Counted from the first letter of the stretch, positions 32,283 to 41,572 are shown. The stretch is 64,000 nucleotides of DNA from Actinosynnema sp. ALI-1.44 (GCF_001984155.1 NZ_MTQO01000040.1:186001-250000); one strand, 5' to 3'. Notes: a model not told the origin generated them from the sequence alone. Numbers and translations: made by a program.

Positions 32283-34660
32283 GGGCGGTCGTGCTGCGCA
32301 TGGCGTTGGCGGAGGTGCGCGCGAATCCCCGGCGGATCGTCGCGGTCGTCCTGGCCATCACGATCAGCGTCGGGTATCTGGCCGCATCGGCGACGGTGCT
32401 GGCCAGCGAAAGCGCCACATTGGACAGGAGCGTGATCGCCCGCACGGCGAAGACGGACGTGGTGGTCACCGTGACCGCCGACGATCCAGGCCTGGTGCAG
32501 CGTGTCCGCGGGATCGACGGTGTCGCGTCCGCGAACCTCAGCTACCTGTCACACGGGCGGGTGACAGGTTCGTCGGAGTGGGTGCAGCAGCAGTCCGTAC
32601 CGGACAACCCGGCGTTGCGGTGGACCGGCGTGGCGCAGGGAGTCTGGCCTCAGGGGCCGGACGAGATCGCGCTCGGGACAGTGACGGCCAAGCAGTTGAC
32701 CATGACCGTCGGCGACGAGATCACGATCAACGACGCGAACTCCTCGGCGACGCTGCGGGTGGTCGGGCTGACCGACGAAGGTGATTCGCTCCTGTCCGGC
32801 CTGGCGCAGAGTTCCTTCGTGGCACCGGCGTTCTACACCGGCGCAGCGTCGATCCGGACTTCGCTGCAGACCGAGATCCTCGTGATCGGAACAGGGGCTG
32901 CCACGCCGGAGCGCCTGGCCGAGCGGATCGAGCAGGTCGCGGGCGGCAACGCGGTGGAGACCTCGTCCGAGTTCGCGCAACGGAAGATGAGCGAGCAGAC
33001 CAACGGCGTGTTCCTCTTCCAATTGCTCCTGCTGGTGTTCGGGGCGATCGCGTTGCTGGTCGGCGGAATCATGATCGTCAACACGTTCCTCATCCTGGTC
33101 ACCCAGCGGCGCAGGCAGATAGGTCTGCTGCGAGCTCTTGGCGCGAGCAACACGCAGATCAGGCGCGGGCTCTTCGTCGAGGCGACCGCGATCGGCCTGA
33201 TCGGCTCGTCGCTCGGGCTGGTACTCGGCGTCGGCGTGTCCGCGATCGTGGCCAACCGGCTGGGTCAAGTGCTCACGGTGCCGACGGGGCAGATAGCGGC
33301 CGTCGCCCTGGTCGGCGTGGTGCTGGCCGTGCTGTCGGTCGTCGTCCCGGCGCGCCGGGCGATCAGGATCTCACCGCTGGAAGCACTGCGGCCAGTCGCG
33401 GACAGGCAGGCCGAGCGGCGCGCGTCGAGGTCTCGTGCCGTGCTCTCGACCGTACTGATGGTGGTGGGATTGGCGGGGGTCTGGCTGGGAACGGGTGAGT
33501 CGCCGTTCGCGTTGCTGTTCTCCGTCGGAGGATTGCTGGTGTTCGCGACTGGACTGCTCACGGCAACGGGCATCTACCTCCCCGCTCTCCTGAGAGTGGC
33601 GACAGGGCTGTTGGCCCGTTTCGGCCCAACAGCCCGGCTCGCCGCGAACAACACGACACGGAACCCGGGTCGAGCGGCGGCAACCGGCGCGGCACTGATC
33701 GTCGCCGTGGGCATCGTCGTCACCCTCCAGGTCGGCGCGGCGAGCATGAAGGCAACGGCGAACGCCAATCTCAGCCACCGGTTCCCCGTCGATGTCACGG
33801 TTTCCCTGTTCGACGGCGAGCTACCACCAGGCGCGGCGCGAGACATCGCCGCAGTGCAAGGAATCACAAGCACTCAGGAACTCCGGTCAACGCGAGTCCA
33901 GGCCAACGGCACAAACCTGCGTGTCCTCGGCGTCCCAGGAGTCAGCGACAACCAGATACTCGCGGACCCGTACCTGAAGCTGACAACAGCAACCCTCCTC
34001 GGCAAAACCGGATCGGTCACACTGCCGGCGACAAGTGACTACCTGGCACCCGCCGACACAGTGGTGGTCTCGCCAAAAACACTGGCCACAGTGGATTCGA
34101 CAGCGGCAGTGGGAACGGTGTGGGCGACCACAGCCCCGGACGTGGACATCACCGCATTGCGCTCCCAACTGCGCGCAGTGGTCGCCCCCATCACAGGCGC
34201 CGAGGTCGGCGGAGGCCTGTCAGCCAAGGCCAGCTACGCCGAATTCCTCGACCGCTTACTGATGCTCACCACCATGCTCCTGGCAGTGGCCGTACTGATC
34301 GCCCTCACCGGCGTCGGCAACACCTTGGGCCTGTCAGTGCTGGAGCGAACCAGAGAATCCGCACTACTCCGCGCACTGGGAATGCAACGCACCGGACTCA
34401 GGAAGATGCTGGCCATCGAAGCCATCCTCCTGAGCACAGTCGGCACAGCAGTCGGCATCGCGGCAGGCACCTTCTTCGGCTGGATCGGAACACAGGCGGT
34501 CAGCAAAGAACTGAACTTCACTACGGTGACCTTTTCGATGTCATCACCCCAGACAGCAGTGGTCGCCATAGTGGCAATAGTCGCCGGAGTGATCTCCTCA
34601 GTCTTGCCAGGCAGACGAGCAGCCCGCTCAGCACCCGTAACAGCCCTGGCCACGGAGTAA
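32279..34660 (+). CDS. FtsX-like ABC permease (duplicated, MacB-type)
   Basis: 793 residues with an N-terminal TM helix, a large extracytoplasmic domain, three TM segments (~245-370), two more near 400-440, a second extracytoplasmic domain and three C-terminal TM segments: the usual duplicated FtsX arrangement of actinobacterial permeases. ATG 32279 overlaps the ATPase stop by ATGA. With the two-component system 2-4 kb away sharing the promoter element, a role in resistance to cell-envelope peptides or antibiotics is likely but not shown. Confidence 0.9.
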   Translation: MRAVVLRMALAEVRANPRRIVAVVLAITISVGYLAASATVLASESATLDRSVIARTAKTDVVVTVTADDPGLVQRVRGIDGVASANLSYLSHGRVTGSSEWVQQQSVPDNPALRWTGVAQGVWPQGPDEIALGTVTAKQLTMTVGDEITINDANSSATLRVVGLTDEGDSLLSGLAQSSFVAPAFYTGAASIRTSLQTEILVIGTGAATPERLAERIEQVAGGNAVETSSEFAQRKMSEQTNGVFLFQLLLLVFGAIALLVGGIMIVNTFLILVTQRRRQIGLLRALGASNTQIRRGLFVEATAIGLIGSSLGLVLGVGVSAIVANRLGQVLTVPTGQIAAVALVGVVLAVLSVVVPARRAIRISPLEALRPVADRQAERRASRSRAVLSTVLMVVGLAGVWLGTGESPFALLFSVGGLLVFATGLLTATGIYLPALLRVATGLLARFGPTARLAANNTTRNPGRAAATGAALIVAVGIVVTLQVGAASMKATANANLSHRFPVDVTVSLFDGELPPGAARDIAAVQGITSTQELRSTRVQANGTNLRVLGVPGVSDNQILADPYLKLTTATLLGKTGSVTLPATSDYLAPADTVVVSPKTLATVDSTAAVGTVWATTAPDVDITALRSQLRAVVAPITGAEVGGGLSAKASYAEFLDRLLMLTTMLLAVAVLIALTGVGNTLGLSVLERTRESALLRALGMQRTGLRKMLAIEAILLSTVGTAVGIAAGTFFGWIGTQAVSKELNFTTVTFSMSSPQTAVVAIVAIVAGVISSVLPGRRAARSAPVTALATE

Positions 34661-35065
34661 GCCCACTCGGACGTGCCCGCCACCATCCCGATCAGGCTTT
34701 CCAGCCGATCAACCACCGCAAAGGACGCACCAGTACCCCGATCTCCTCAGGAGTATGGACCACGATCCCATGACCCCGCCCGCCAAGGATCAACCAGGGC
34801 AGCAAACCGTGTCACCCACTCGGCGACCCGCGAAGGAAACGCTGCACTGTCCCCGCCCGCCCTAGATATCGACGGCCAGGATCCCGCAGGGCTCAGCAAC
34901 GGAGGGCACGTTGGCGGAGATCAGGTCAGCAAGAACCGGGTTGGCTGGGATCAGGACGGCCAAGTCCACCGCCGCGCCACCTCGCCGACCTCGCCACAGC
35001 AGTGACCTAGCTGGCGGAGAAGCAGGTAGGCGGCTGGTCTCTCTGCTCGCCGGGCTTTTTCCCGG
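34661..35065. other. Gene-poor stretch with decayed coding traces
   Basis: No intact gene is seen in these 405 bp. On the minus strand short protein-like segments (for example HTPEEIGVLVRPL and VPSVAEPCGILAVDI) appear in different frames, suggesting remains of former genes. With the VWA fragment that follows, it looks like a deletion-prone spot. Confidence 0.35.
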
Positions 35066-35473
35066 GTGGACTTTCGGGGTGTGGAGGGGGCAATGGGGGC
35101 GTTGTTCAGTTCCGAGGTTCTCAGCGTTTGGGCCCGGGGCCGCCGATTCGGGGTTCCTGGGTCGAGCGTTCATGGATTCGAGGGCGCCGACGAGCTGACC
35201 GCCCGCGTCATGGTGGCCCGGATCGAACTCCTCGCGGCGCGCTTCGTGGCGCGGACGCCGGTCGACGAGCTCGCGGACGGCGGCGGGACGGACATGCGCG
35301 TAGGCATCAACGCGGCACTGTCCACACCGGGCCGACCGCAGCTCGTCATCGTCTTGACCGACGGCCACACGCCTTGGCCGGACGAGAATCCCGCGTGCCG
35401 GATGATCGCGGGACTCGTCGGCGACAGGCCACCGCAGCCGCCTGCCTGGGTCGAGGCCGTGCGCATCCGTTAG
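35066..35473 (+). pseudogene. C-terminal fragment of a VWA-domain protein (DUF2201-like)
   Basis: From about 35250 the frame matches the end of VWA/DUF2201 proteins: GGGTDMRVGINAAL (third MIDAS segment), LVIVLTDGHTPWP and the terminal PPAWVEAVRI. The first MIDAS motif (DxSxS) and the preceding ~300 residues are missing, and the 5' part of the frame has no resemblance. Its stop overlaps the stop of the convergent P450. Probably a relic of a MoxR/VWA pair. Confidence 0.7.
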
Positions 35474-36636
35474 CCGGCGGCGACCGTCATGCCCCGCAGT
35501 TCGTATCCGGCGATCTCGTCCTTGAACGCGATCCGCGGTGGCTCGACCATCCGTACCTTGTCCAGTGAGAACAGCTTGTGCAGGAAGATATCCGACTCCA
35601 GCATCGCGACGTGCGAGCCTGGGCACTTGTGTGCACCTTCTCCAAAGGACAGACCGGTCGTGCTGCCGCCGTCGCCGATCGTGCGGCCGGGGCAGAGCGC
35701 AAGGGGTTCCTCGCCGACCACCCCGGTATCGAGGTTGGCGTGATCGATGTGGATCCGCACGGTCGAACCCGCGGGCACAGTCACCGACTCCACCTCGATG
35801 TCGTTGGTCGTCCGCCGTTTCAGGTGACCGAGCACGGGTTCCAGGCGCAGGACCTCGTGCAGGATCAGCAACCGGTTCGGCTCGTCGGCCGCCAGGTACT
35901 GGGATCGCAGGTCGTCGTCGGTGAACATGTGCCACGCCGCCATCACGATGAACTCACGGGTGGTGACCATTCCGGCAGCCGCGAAAGTCAGGCATTCGCC
36001 GAGGATCTCCGCCGCGCTGCAGCCTTCGTCGAGCAGGTGCGAGATCAGGTCGTCCCTGCGGTCGGCCTTCCGGACGCGGACCGCCGGCCGGACGTCGTTG
36101 AAGTAGATCGACGACCAGCCCGCCAGTTGGCGCCAGGTCCAGTAGAGCCCGCTCAGGCTGGTGAACCCGGGACTGCCGAACTTTTCCGGGAAGAACCGGT
36201 CCAGTCGTCGTTTGATCCCAGGTTTGCTCTCGGTCAGGCCGATCACGGCACATGTCACGTCCACCGCCAGCTGGAAGCTCATGTCGGCCAGTTGGACCGC
36301 GTCGCCCTTGCGCAGCAACGCGACCTGGGCGTCGGCGACTCGTTCCATCACCGACCGGTAGGACTCGTCGACACGCCGGGGTGTGAAGAACCGGGCAGTC
36401 TGTTTGCGGTGTTCCCGGTGTTCCTTGCCGTCCCGGTACAGCACCGGCCTGCGGATCTTCTCCGGGAAGTTCTCGACGGTCTCGATACCGAGACCTGCTT
36501 GTACCGTGGCGTGTTCGCGCAGGAACGCTCGTCCGGCGGAGTAGCCGTTGATCTGCCAAGTCCCGTCGGGGTTCCGCTGGACTGGACAGTCGCTTTCGGC
36601 TTCGCCCCGGTCGACCTTGCGCACGTTCGCAGCCAC
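35470..36636 (-). CDS. Cytochrome P450
   Basis: 388 residues: haem-binding FGEGAHKCPGSHVA (Cys ligand), ExxR helix HEVLRLEP, and I-helix FAAAGMVTTRE in which the usual AGx(D/E)T reads AGMVT, lacking the acidic residue before the Thr. Such variants can use peroxide or have altered proton delivery. GTG 36636 is preceded by AAGGGAGAGCAA, better than ATG 36657. It is soluble, and no ferredoxin or reductase adjoins it. It is divergent from a methyltransferase; the substrate is unknown. Confidence 0.9.
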   Translation of the reverse strand: MAANVRKVDRGEAESDCPVQRNPDGTWQINGYSAGRAFLREHATVQAGLGIETVENFPEKIRRPVLYRDGKEHREHRKQTARFFTPRRVDESYRSVMERVADAQVALLRKGDAVQLADMSFQLAVDVTCAVIGLTESKPGIKRRLDRFFPEKFGSPGFTSLSGLYWTWRQLAGWSSIYFNDVRPAVRVRKADRRDDLISHLLDEGCSAAEILGECLTFAAAGMVTTREFIVMAAWHMFTDDDLRSQYLAADEPNRLLILHEVLRLEPVLGHLKRRTTNDIEVESVTVPAGSTVRIHIDHANLDTGVVGEEPLALCPGRTIGDGGSTTGLSFGEGAHKCPGSHVAMLESDIFLHKLFSLDKVRMVEPPRIAFKDEIAGYELRGMTVAAG

Positions 36637-36717
36637 TTGCTCTCCCTTTCCTGTCATGCCGACGACAATCATTGATCGAGTCCACGCGGTTCGCCAGCCG
36701 CCGGATGTGTCAACCGA

Positions 36718-36723
36718 TAGGGT
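36718..36723 (+). promoter_or_regulatory. -10 box of a leaderless methyltransferase mRNA
   Basis: TAGGGT ends 8 nt before GTG 36732; the same box, spacing and GGCC just before the GTG are found for the related gene at 29262. Confidence 0.55.
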
Positions 36724-36731
36724 CTCCGGCC

Positions 36732-37385
36732 GTGAGCGAGCCCGCATACCTTGCCGCGACCCGTGACTCCTACGACACCGTCGCCGAGGACTACACCAAA
36801 CTTGTCACCACCCTCTTCGCGCAGGAGCCCTTGGGTAGAGCGATGTTAGGGGCGTTCTCGGAAATCGTGCTCGACTGCGGCGGCGGACCGGTCGCCGACA
36901 TCGGCTGCGGCCCCGGGCACGTCACCGCGCACCTGACCTCCCTCGGCCTGTCCGCGTTCGGGATCGACCTGTCGCCGCGGATGGTCGACATCGCCACCCG
37001 CTCGTATCCCGACCTGCGCTTCGAGGTCGGCTCGATGACCGGGCTCGACCTGCCGGACAGCCAGTTGGCAGGCATCGTGGCGTGGTGGTCGATCTTCCAC
37101 ACGCCCCCGGAGAGCCTGCCAGTGGTGTTCGCCGAGTTCCAGCGCACGCTCGCACCAGGTGGGCACTTGCTCGTCGGGTTCCACGTCGGTGACGAGCACT
37201 TGCACCCGGAGACCTCCTACGGCCACCCGGTTTCGTACGACGCATATCTGCTGCAGCCCGACCACGTCACGGAACTGCTCGCTCAAGCCGGGTTCACTGT
37301 CACCGCTCACCTGTTGTCCGAAGGCAGCAAGTGGCCGCAGGCCTGCATCCTCGCCCACACAGTCAGCCCGATGCCCGACGCCTAG
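36732..37385 (+). CDS. SAM-dependent methyltransferase (paralogue of the one at 29.3 kb)
   Basis: 217 residues: RDSYDTVAEDYTKL, VADIGCGPGHVTAHL, FGIDLSPRMVDIATRSYP and LAGIVAWWSIFHTPP. The order and wording follow the 210-residue enzyme at 29262-29894, so the two are paralogues. I take GTG 36732 as start because it aligns with the paralogue and has the leaderless promoter; the frame is open 20 codons further up. The substrate is unknown. Confidence 0.85.
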   Translation: MSEPAYLAATRDSYDTVAEDYTKLVTTLFAQEPLGRAMLGAFSEIVLDCGGGPVADIGCGPGHVTAHLTSLGLSAFGIDLSPRMVDIATRSYPDLRFEVGSMTGLDLPDSQLAGIVAWWSIFHTPPESLPVVFAEFQRTLAPGGHLLVGFHVGDEHLHPETSYGHPVSYDAYLLQPDHVTELLAQAGFTVTAHLLSEGSKWPQACILAHTVSPMPDA

Positions 37386-37503
37386 CCGTGCGGCCGAACG
37401 GGCGAGGGCAGCAGGGGTGATGACGCTGACACCGAACACCGGGCCGATCATGCCCTGTTGGGCCGAATCGCGGTGCGCCGGTACGCCCTTTCGCGCGTGC
37501 GCA

Positions 37504-38745
37504 CTATGCCCACCCGAGCAGCCGGGTCAGGTGCGGGTCGCTTCCGGCTGTGGTGACTTCTACCCGGCCGAGTGCGATCTCGCCGCTCGTGCCGTCGATC
37601 GTGACGAGTGTTCCTTCCGGGACCGCCTGGCCGTTCACGCTGATGGAGCCGTGATCGACCGCGAGGCCCGGCACACCGACGACAGCGGGTTTGCCCATGG
37701 CACGGGCGACCACAGCCGCGTGGCTGGTGGGGCCGCCGCGTGCGGTGACCACGCCTTTGGCCGCTGCCAGGCCGTGCATGTCGAGCGGTGACGTCTCAGG
37801 CCGGACGAGGATGACCGGTCCGTTGGCCTGCGCGGCCTTGTCGGAGGTGGTGACGACCGTGCCCGTGGCGACGCCCGGGCACGCGCCGAGGCCGCGCGCA
37901 AGGACGGCGGTTGCCTCCATATGAGCCGTCTGGGCGGTCTCGATGTCGTGCTGCGAGACTCGGTGCACGGCCTCGGCACGGCTGATGATTCCAGCGTCCG
38001 CCACGTCGACGGCGACACGGATCGCGGCGCGTCCGACGAACCGGCCCGGTCGTGTCTGCAGGAGCCACAGTTCGCCTGATTCGAACGTGAACTCCACGTA
38101 GCACGCGTCGCGGTAGTGGCCCTCTATCCGGGCCAGTGCCGCGGTGAGCGCTTCGAGGACCTGGGGCTCGCGGTCGAGCGCGGCCAGCGGCAGGGGCGAT
38201 GCCGCTCCCGAGACGACACTTTCCCCTTGGTGCCCGAACAGGACGTCGCCGTACGGGGCAGGCTCGCCTGTGTTCGGGTTGCGGCTGAACGCGACGCCCG
38301 TACCACTGTGTTCGTCACGGTTGCCGTACACCATCTTCTGCACGGTCACCGCTGTGCCGAGGTCGTCCGGGATGTCGTTGAGCGCGCGGTAGGTCCTGGC
38401 GCGTGGTGTGTTCCACGATCCGAACACCGCGGCGACCGAGTGTTCGACGTCCTCCGGTTCCACGTTGAGAACCGTGTCCATCATGCCGGGCATGGACACC
38501 TCGCTGCCCGACCGGACTGACACCTGCCGGGCGCCGAGTTCGGTGAGCGCCGACGCCAGCTCGGTCACCAGCCCGCCGGGGAACTGTCCGGTGTGGAGGA
38601 ACGCGCGGCAGGCCGCCGTCGTGATGACGAACCCCGGTGGTGCGGGCAGGCCGAGGCGCATCAGCGTGACAAGGCCGAACGCCTTGCCGCCAATGGTTTC
38701 CGGGGATTCCTCGATCTCGGGCGAGAGGTGGCGGATCCACTTCAC
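37504..38745 (-). CDS. ppdK: Short PpdK-like pyruvate phosphate dikinase / PEP-utilising protein
   Basis: 413 residues with the nucleotide-binding N-domain of pyruvate phosphate dikinase (GGKAFGLVTLMRLGLPAPPGF, VSVRSGSEVSMPGMMDT) and the swivelling phosphohistidine domain (GGPTSHAAVVARAMGKPAVVG). The C-terminal PEP/pyruvate TIM barrel of full PPDK (~880 aa) is absent. M. tuberculosis Rv1127c is a comparable short actinobacterial PpdK. With ATP-grasp and His domains only, it might phosphorylate a different acceptor, or need a partner in trans. The GTG start is 17 bp from the divergent regulator's start. Confidence 0.82.
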   Translation of the reverse strand: MKWIRHLSPEIEESPETIGGKAFGLVTLMRLGLPAPPGFVITTAACRAFLHTGQFPGGLVTELASALTELGARQVSVRSGSEVSMPGMMDTVLNVEPEDVEHSVAAVFGSWNTPRARTYRALNDIPDDLGTAVTVQKMVYGNRDEHSGTGVAFSRNPNTGEPAPYGDVLFGHQGESVVSGAASPLPLAALDREPQVLEALTAALARIEGHYRDACYVEFTFESGELWLLQTRPGRFVGRAAIRVAVDVADAGIISRAEAVHRVSQHDIETAQTAHMEATAVLARGLGACPGVATGTVVTTSDKAAQANGPVILVRPETSPLDMHGLAAAKGVVTARGGPTSHAAVVARAMGKPAVVGVPGLAVDHGSISVNGQAVPEGTLVTIDGTSGEIALGRVEVTTAGSDPHLTRLLGWA

Positions 38746-38762
38746 GGCGGTAGCCTGGGGTC

Positions 38763-39419
38763 GTGTCGAACTCTCCTGATAAGACCGGCAGCGATCTGTT
38801 GGTGCTGCACACGCTGCGCTGCATGGGCCATGCCACGATCGACCGGATCGCCGCCGCTCTCGACCCTTCCGGCGCGAGGATGTCGGAGTCCGATGTGGAG
38901 TCCGAACTGATCGACCTCGCGGTCGCCGGGCTCGTCACCCGGTCGACGGGCGAGTTCGGCGGCGGCTGGAACCTCACCGGCGACGGCCGCGTGGCCGACG
39001 CCGACCGGATCGCCGCGGAGCTCGACGCTTCGGGGGCGCGGGCGGTGATCACGAAGGCGTTCGAGGACTTCCTCGTGCTCAACCCGGAACTGCTCGACCT
39101 GTGCTCGGCGTGGCAGATGCGACCCGTCGGCGGCACTGCGCGGATGAACGACCACACCGACGCCGCGTACGACAGCAGGGTGCTCGCCCGGTTCACGGAG
39201 TTCCACCAGCGGGCTGTGGCTGTCTGCTCGGTTCTCACGTCGGCGCTGTCGCGGTTCGGTCGATACCAGATCCGGTTGGGCGACGCGCTCGCGCACGCCG
39301 AAGCAGGTCGGCTCGACTACCTGACCGACCGGATGGACTCGTACCACTCCACCTGGTTCCAGCTGCATGAAGACCTGCTCACCACCCTCGGCATCCCGCG
39401 TGACCACCAGTTCGGATGA
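38763..39419 (+). CDS. Winged-helix regulator divergent from ppdK
   Basis: 218 residues: an N-terminal winged-helix-like part (LLVLHTLRCMGHATIDRIAAAL ... VTRSTGEFGGGWNLTGDG) and a helical C-terminal domain (~95-218). This pairing with a short ppdK is common in actinobacteria, from memory of such neighbourhoods. GTG 38763 lies 6 nt behind TAGCCT (38751-38756), so the mRNA is leaderless, and the two divergent promoters must overlap. It probably controls ppdK. The ligand is unknown. Confidence 0.75.
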   Translation: MSNSPDKTGSDLLVLHTLRCMGHATIDRIAAALDPSGARMSESDVESELIDLAVAGLVTRSTGEFGGGWNLTGDGRVADADRIAAELDASGARAVITKAFEDFLVLNPELLDLCSAWQMRPVGGTARMNDHTDAAYDSRVLARFTEFHQRAVAVCSVLTSALSRFGRYQIRLGDALAHAEAGRLDYLTDRMDSYHSTWFQLHEDLLTTLGIPRDHQFG

Positions 39420-39625
39420 TGATAACATCTGAATGACCCAATCATCCCGGCGGCAGGCGAGGCGACGGGTTTCGGCGATTCGCTGGAGTTGCCCGAAAGG
39501 CGAGGGGATTTCTTCCCACTTCAACGTATAGCAGGGTGGGGGGCTTGCGGCAAGACCCCGGGTACGCTCCACAATCGTCGGCCGTGAGCGGTGGCGCTCA
39601 CGTGTCGGACGTGAGGAAAAAGCTG

Positions 39626-40816
39626 ATGCGAGTACTGCTGTCCACGATCGGGTCGCGTGGGGAGTTCGAGCCGACGTTGGCGCTGGCAGTTCGGTTGTAC
39701 GCGCTCGGCCACGAGGTGCGGTTGGTCGCGCCGCCGGATTTCCGCGGCCTGATGGGAACACCGGGGATCTCGTTCGTCCCGATCGGACCGGACCTCGGCG
39801 GGAAGGCGTCGGCGAAGCTCACGCCGGAGCAACTGCGCAAGGCCGGTGAACAGAGCGTCATCGACCAGTTCGAAACGGTTTCCGCGCAGGCGGAGGGATT
39901 CGACGCCGTCGTGGGAACCGGGATGCTGCAGCCGGCCACCCACTCGGCCGCCGAGCGCCTCGGCATCCCGTACGCCTTCGGCACTTTCTGCCCACAGAGC
40001 CTGCCGTCCGCGGCGCACCCTCCGCTGCAGTTCGGTGGTTGGACGCACGAGCCCGGCGTCGGCAACACCACGCTGTGGGCCAGGGAAGCCGACCGGTTCA
40101 ACGCCGGTTTCCTCGCCGTGCTCAACTCCTGCCGGACGTCGGCCGGAATGCCCGAGATCGCCGACGTCCGCGAGCACATGCTCGGCGAACGGCCGATGCT
40201 GGCCGCGGACCCCGTGCTGGCGCCATGGCCGGACCCCGGCGGCGTGCTGCAGACGGGGGCGTGGATCCGCGCCGACGAGCGCCCGCTGGACGTGGACCTG
40301 GTGAAGTTCCTCGACGACGGCGAGCCGCCGGTCTACTTCGGATTCGGCAGCATGCGGGTCGGGCCGGAGTACAGCGCCGCGGCGATCGGTGCGGCACGGG
40401 AACTCGGCCGCCGCGCGATCGTCCTGCGGGGCTGGGCCGATCTGTCCGTCGTCGACAGTTCCCCGGACTGCGTCGCCATCGGCGAGGTCAACCACCAGGA
40501 GTTGGTCAAGCGGTTGGCCGCCGTCGTCCACCACGGCGGTGCGGGCACCACGACGACCGTCGCACGGGCGGGCACGCCGCAGGTGGTCGTCCCGCAGATG
40601 TTCGACCAGTTCTACTTCGCCGACCGGGTGCGGGCGCTGGGGATCGGGCACGCGCACCTGTCGAAAGCGCCGACGGCCGAGTCGTTGGCGGCGGCGTTGG
40701 ACCACGCGCTGCGATCCGAGGTCGTCGCACGGGCCGGGGAGGTGTCGGCCGAAATCGCGGTCGACGGCGTCGAGATCGCCGCACGGCACGTGCTGTCCGG
40801 CATTCCGGCGAATTGA
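39626..40816 (+). CDS. GT1-family glycosyltransferase (GtfE/GtfB-like)
   Basis: 396 residues of GT-B fold: N-domain MRVLLSTIGSRGEFEPTLALA, C-domain donor motif HHGGAGTTTTVARAGTPQ followed by VVPQMFDQFYFADRV. The pattern closely resembles the vancomycin-group GtfE/GtfB enzymes that transfer sugars from dTDP/UDP donors to aglycones, and also sterol/macrolide GTs. ATG 39626 has GAGG at 10 nt. No sugar-biosynthesis or scaffold genes adjoin, so it is an orphan; resistance by glycosylation or a dispersed pathway are options. Confidence 0.9.
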   Translation: MRVLLSTIGSRGEFEPTLALAVRLYALGHEVRLVAPPDFRGLMGTPGISFVPIGPDLGGKASAKLTPEQLRKAGEQSVIDQFETVSAQAEGFDAVVGTGMLQPATHSAAERLGIPYAFGTFCPQSLPSAAHPPLQFGGWTHEPGVGNTTLWAREADRFNAGFLAVLNSCRTSAGMPEIADVREHMLGERPMLAADPVLAPWPDPGGVLQTGAWIRADERPLDVDLVKFLDDGEPPVYFGFGSMRVGPEYSAAAIGAARELGRRAIVLRGWADLSVVDSSPDCVAIGEVNHQELVKRLAAVVHHGGAGTTTTVARAGTPQVVVPQMFDQFYFADRVRALGIGHAHLSKAPTAESLAAALDHALRSEVVARAGEVSAEIAVDGVEIAARHVLSGIPAN

Positions 40817-40873
40817 TCCATCGGCTCATCACGCCGTTGGGGTGAGCGCGGCAGTCGGATACACTCGGGGAAA

Positions 40874-41572
40874 GTGAACCCTATTCCCCGGGTGTTCGGC
40901 ATGACGCTGTACTTCACTCTTTCCGAGGCGATCAAGAACGGCAGGACCGGCCAGGTCGGCGAATGGGCCGCCGGTGTTCTCGACGATGTGGCGTCCGGCC
41001 GCGCCGCCATGACCGCGATAAGGCACCCACTCGGCTTTCTGTGCCTGCCAGTGCACAGGGACGGGGACGAAGGCGTGTGCGTGCACCTGTGGGGCCCGCA
41101 GTGGCACACCTCGCTGACGACCCTGCCGACGCACTGCCACAGTTGGGAACTGCTCAGCTGTGTGCTCGCCGGTGAGTTGCACAACCTGGTGATCAGGGTG
41201 CTCGACGACAATGCGGCCCCGACGCACCGCGTTTTCGAAGTGCACAGCAGTGCCGAAGGCGACGAGATCAGAGCGACCGGCCGATTGGTTCGCCATGAGA
41301 CGGCCGTCGTCGACGTCTACCGTTCCGGTGACTGCTACGAGTTGCCCGCCGGTGTGTTCCACCAGACGGTGGTACCGGATCCCGCGCAACTGGTGGTGAC
41401 CGTCGCGCTCGGCCTGACCAATCCGAACGCGGTCGATCTGTCACTCGCTGACCTCGATGTGTCCACTCATCGCGTGCGGCGGCAGAAATGCGACCGGCCG
41501 GAGACGATTGCCGCCGCGGCTGTCGCGAGCCAGGCCATTGCCGCCTGTGTGAAGTTAACCGACCACCAATAG
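40874..41572 (+). CDS. Cupin-like protein of unknown function
   Basis: 232 residues with two cupin motifs: THCHSWELLSCVLAGEL (H-x-H...E spacing) and YELPAGVFHQTVV (second His), as in cysteine-dioxygenase-like or sugar-epimerase-like cupins. A metal site is therefore likely. GTG 40874 lies 8 nt behind TACACT. It follows the glycosyltransferase by 57 bp in the same direction; a link between them is possible but has no further support. Tail-to-tail overlap of 18 bp with the next gene. Confidence 0.7.
   Translation: MNPIPRVFGMTLYFTLSEAIKNGRTGQVGEWAAGVLDDVASGRAAMTAIRHPLGFLCLPVHRDGDEGVCVHLWGPQWHTSLTTLPTHCHSWELLSCVLAGELHNLVIRVLDDNAAPTHRVFEVHSSAEGDEIRATGRLVRHETAVVDVYRSGDCYELPAGVFHQTVVPDPAQLVVTVALGLTNPNAVDLSLADLDVSTHRVRRQKCDRPETIAAAAVASQAIAACVKLTDHQ

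Noticed and set aside
34757-34769. A possible fourth copy of the response-regulator element (GGACCACGATC)
   Set aside because: One mismatch in the core, no inverted partner, and it lies in decayed sequence without a promoter or gene start.
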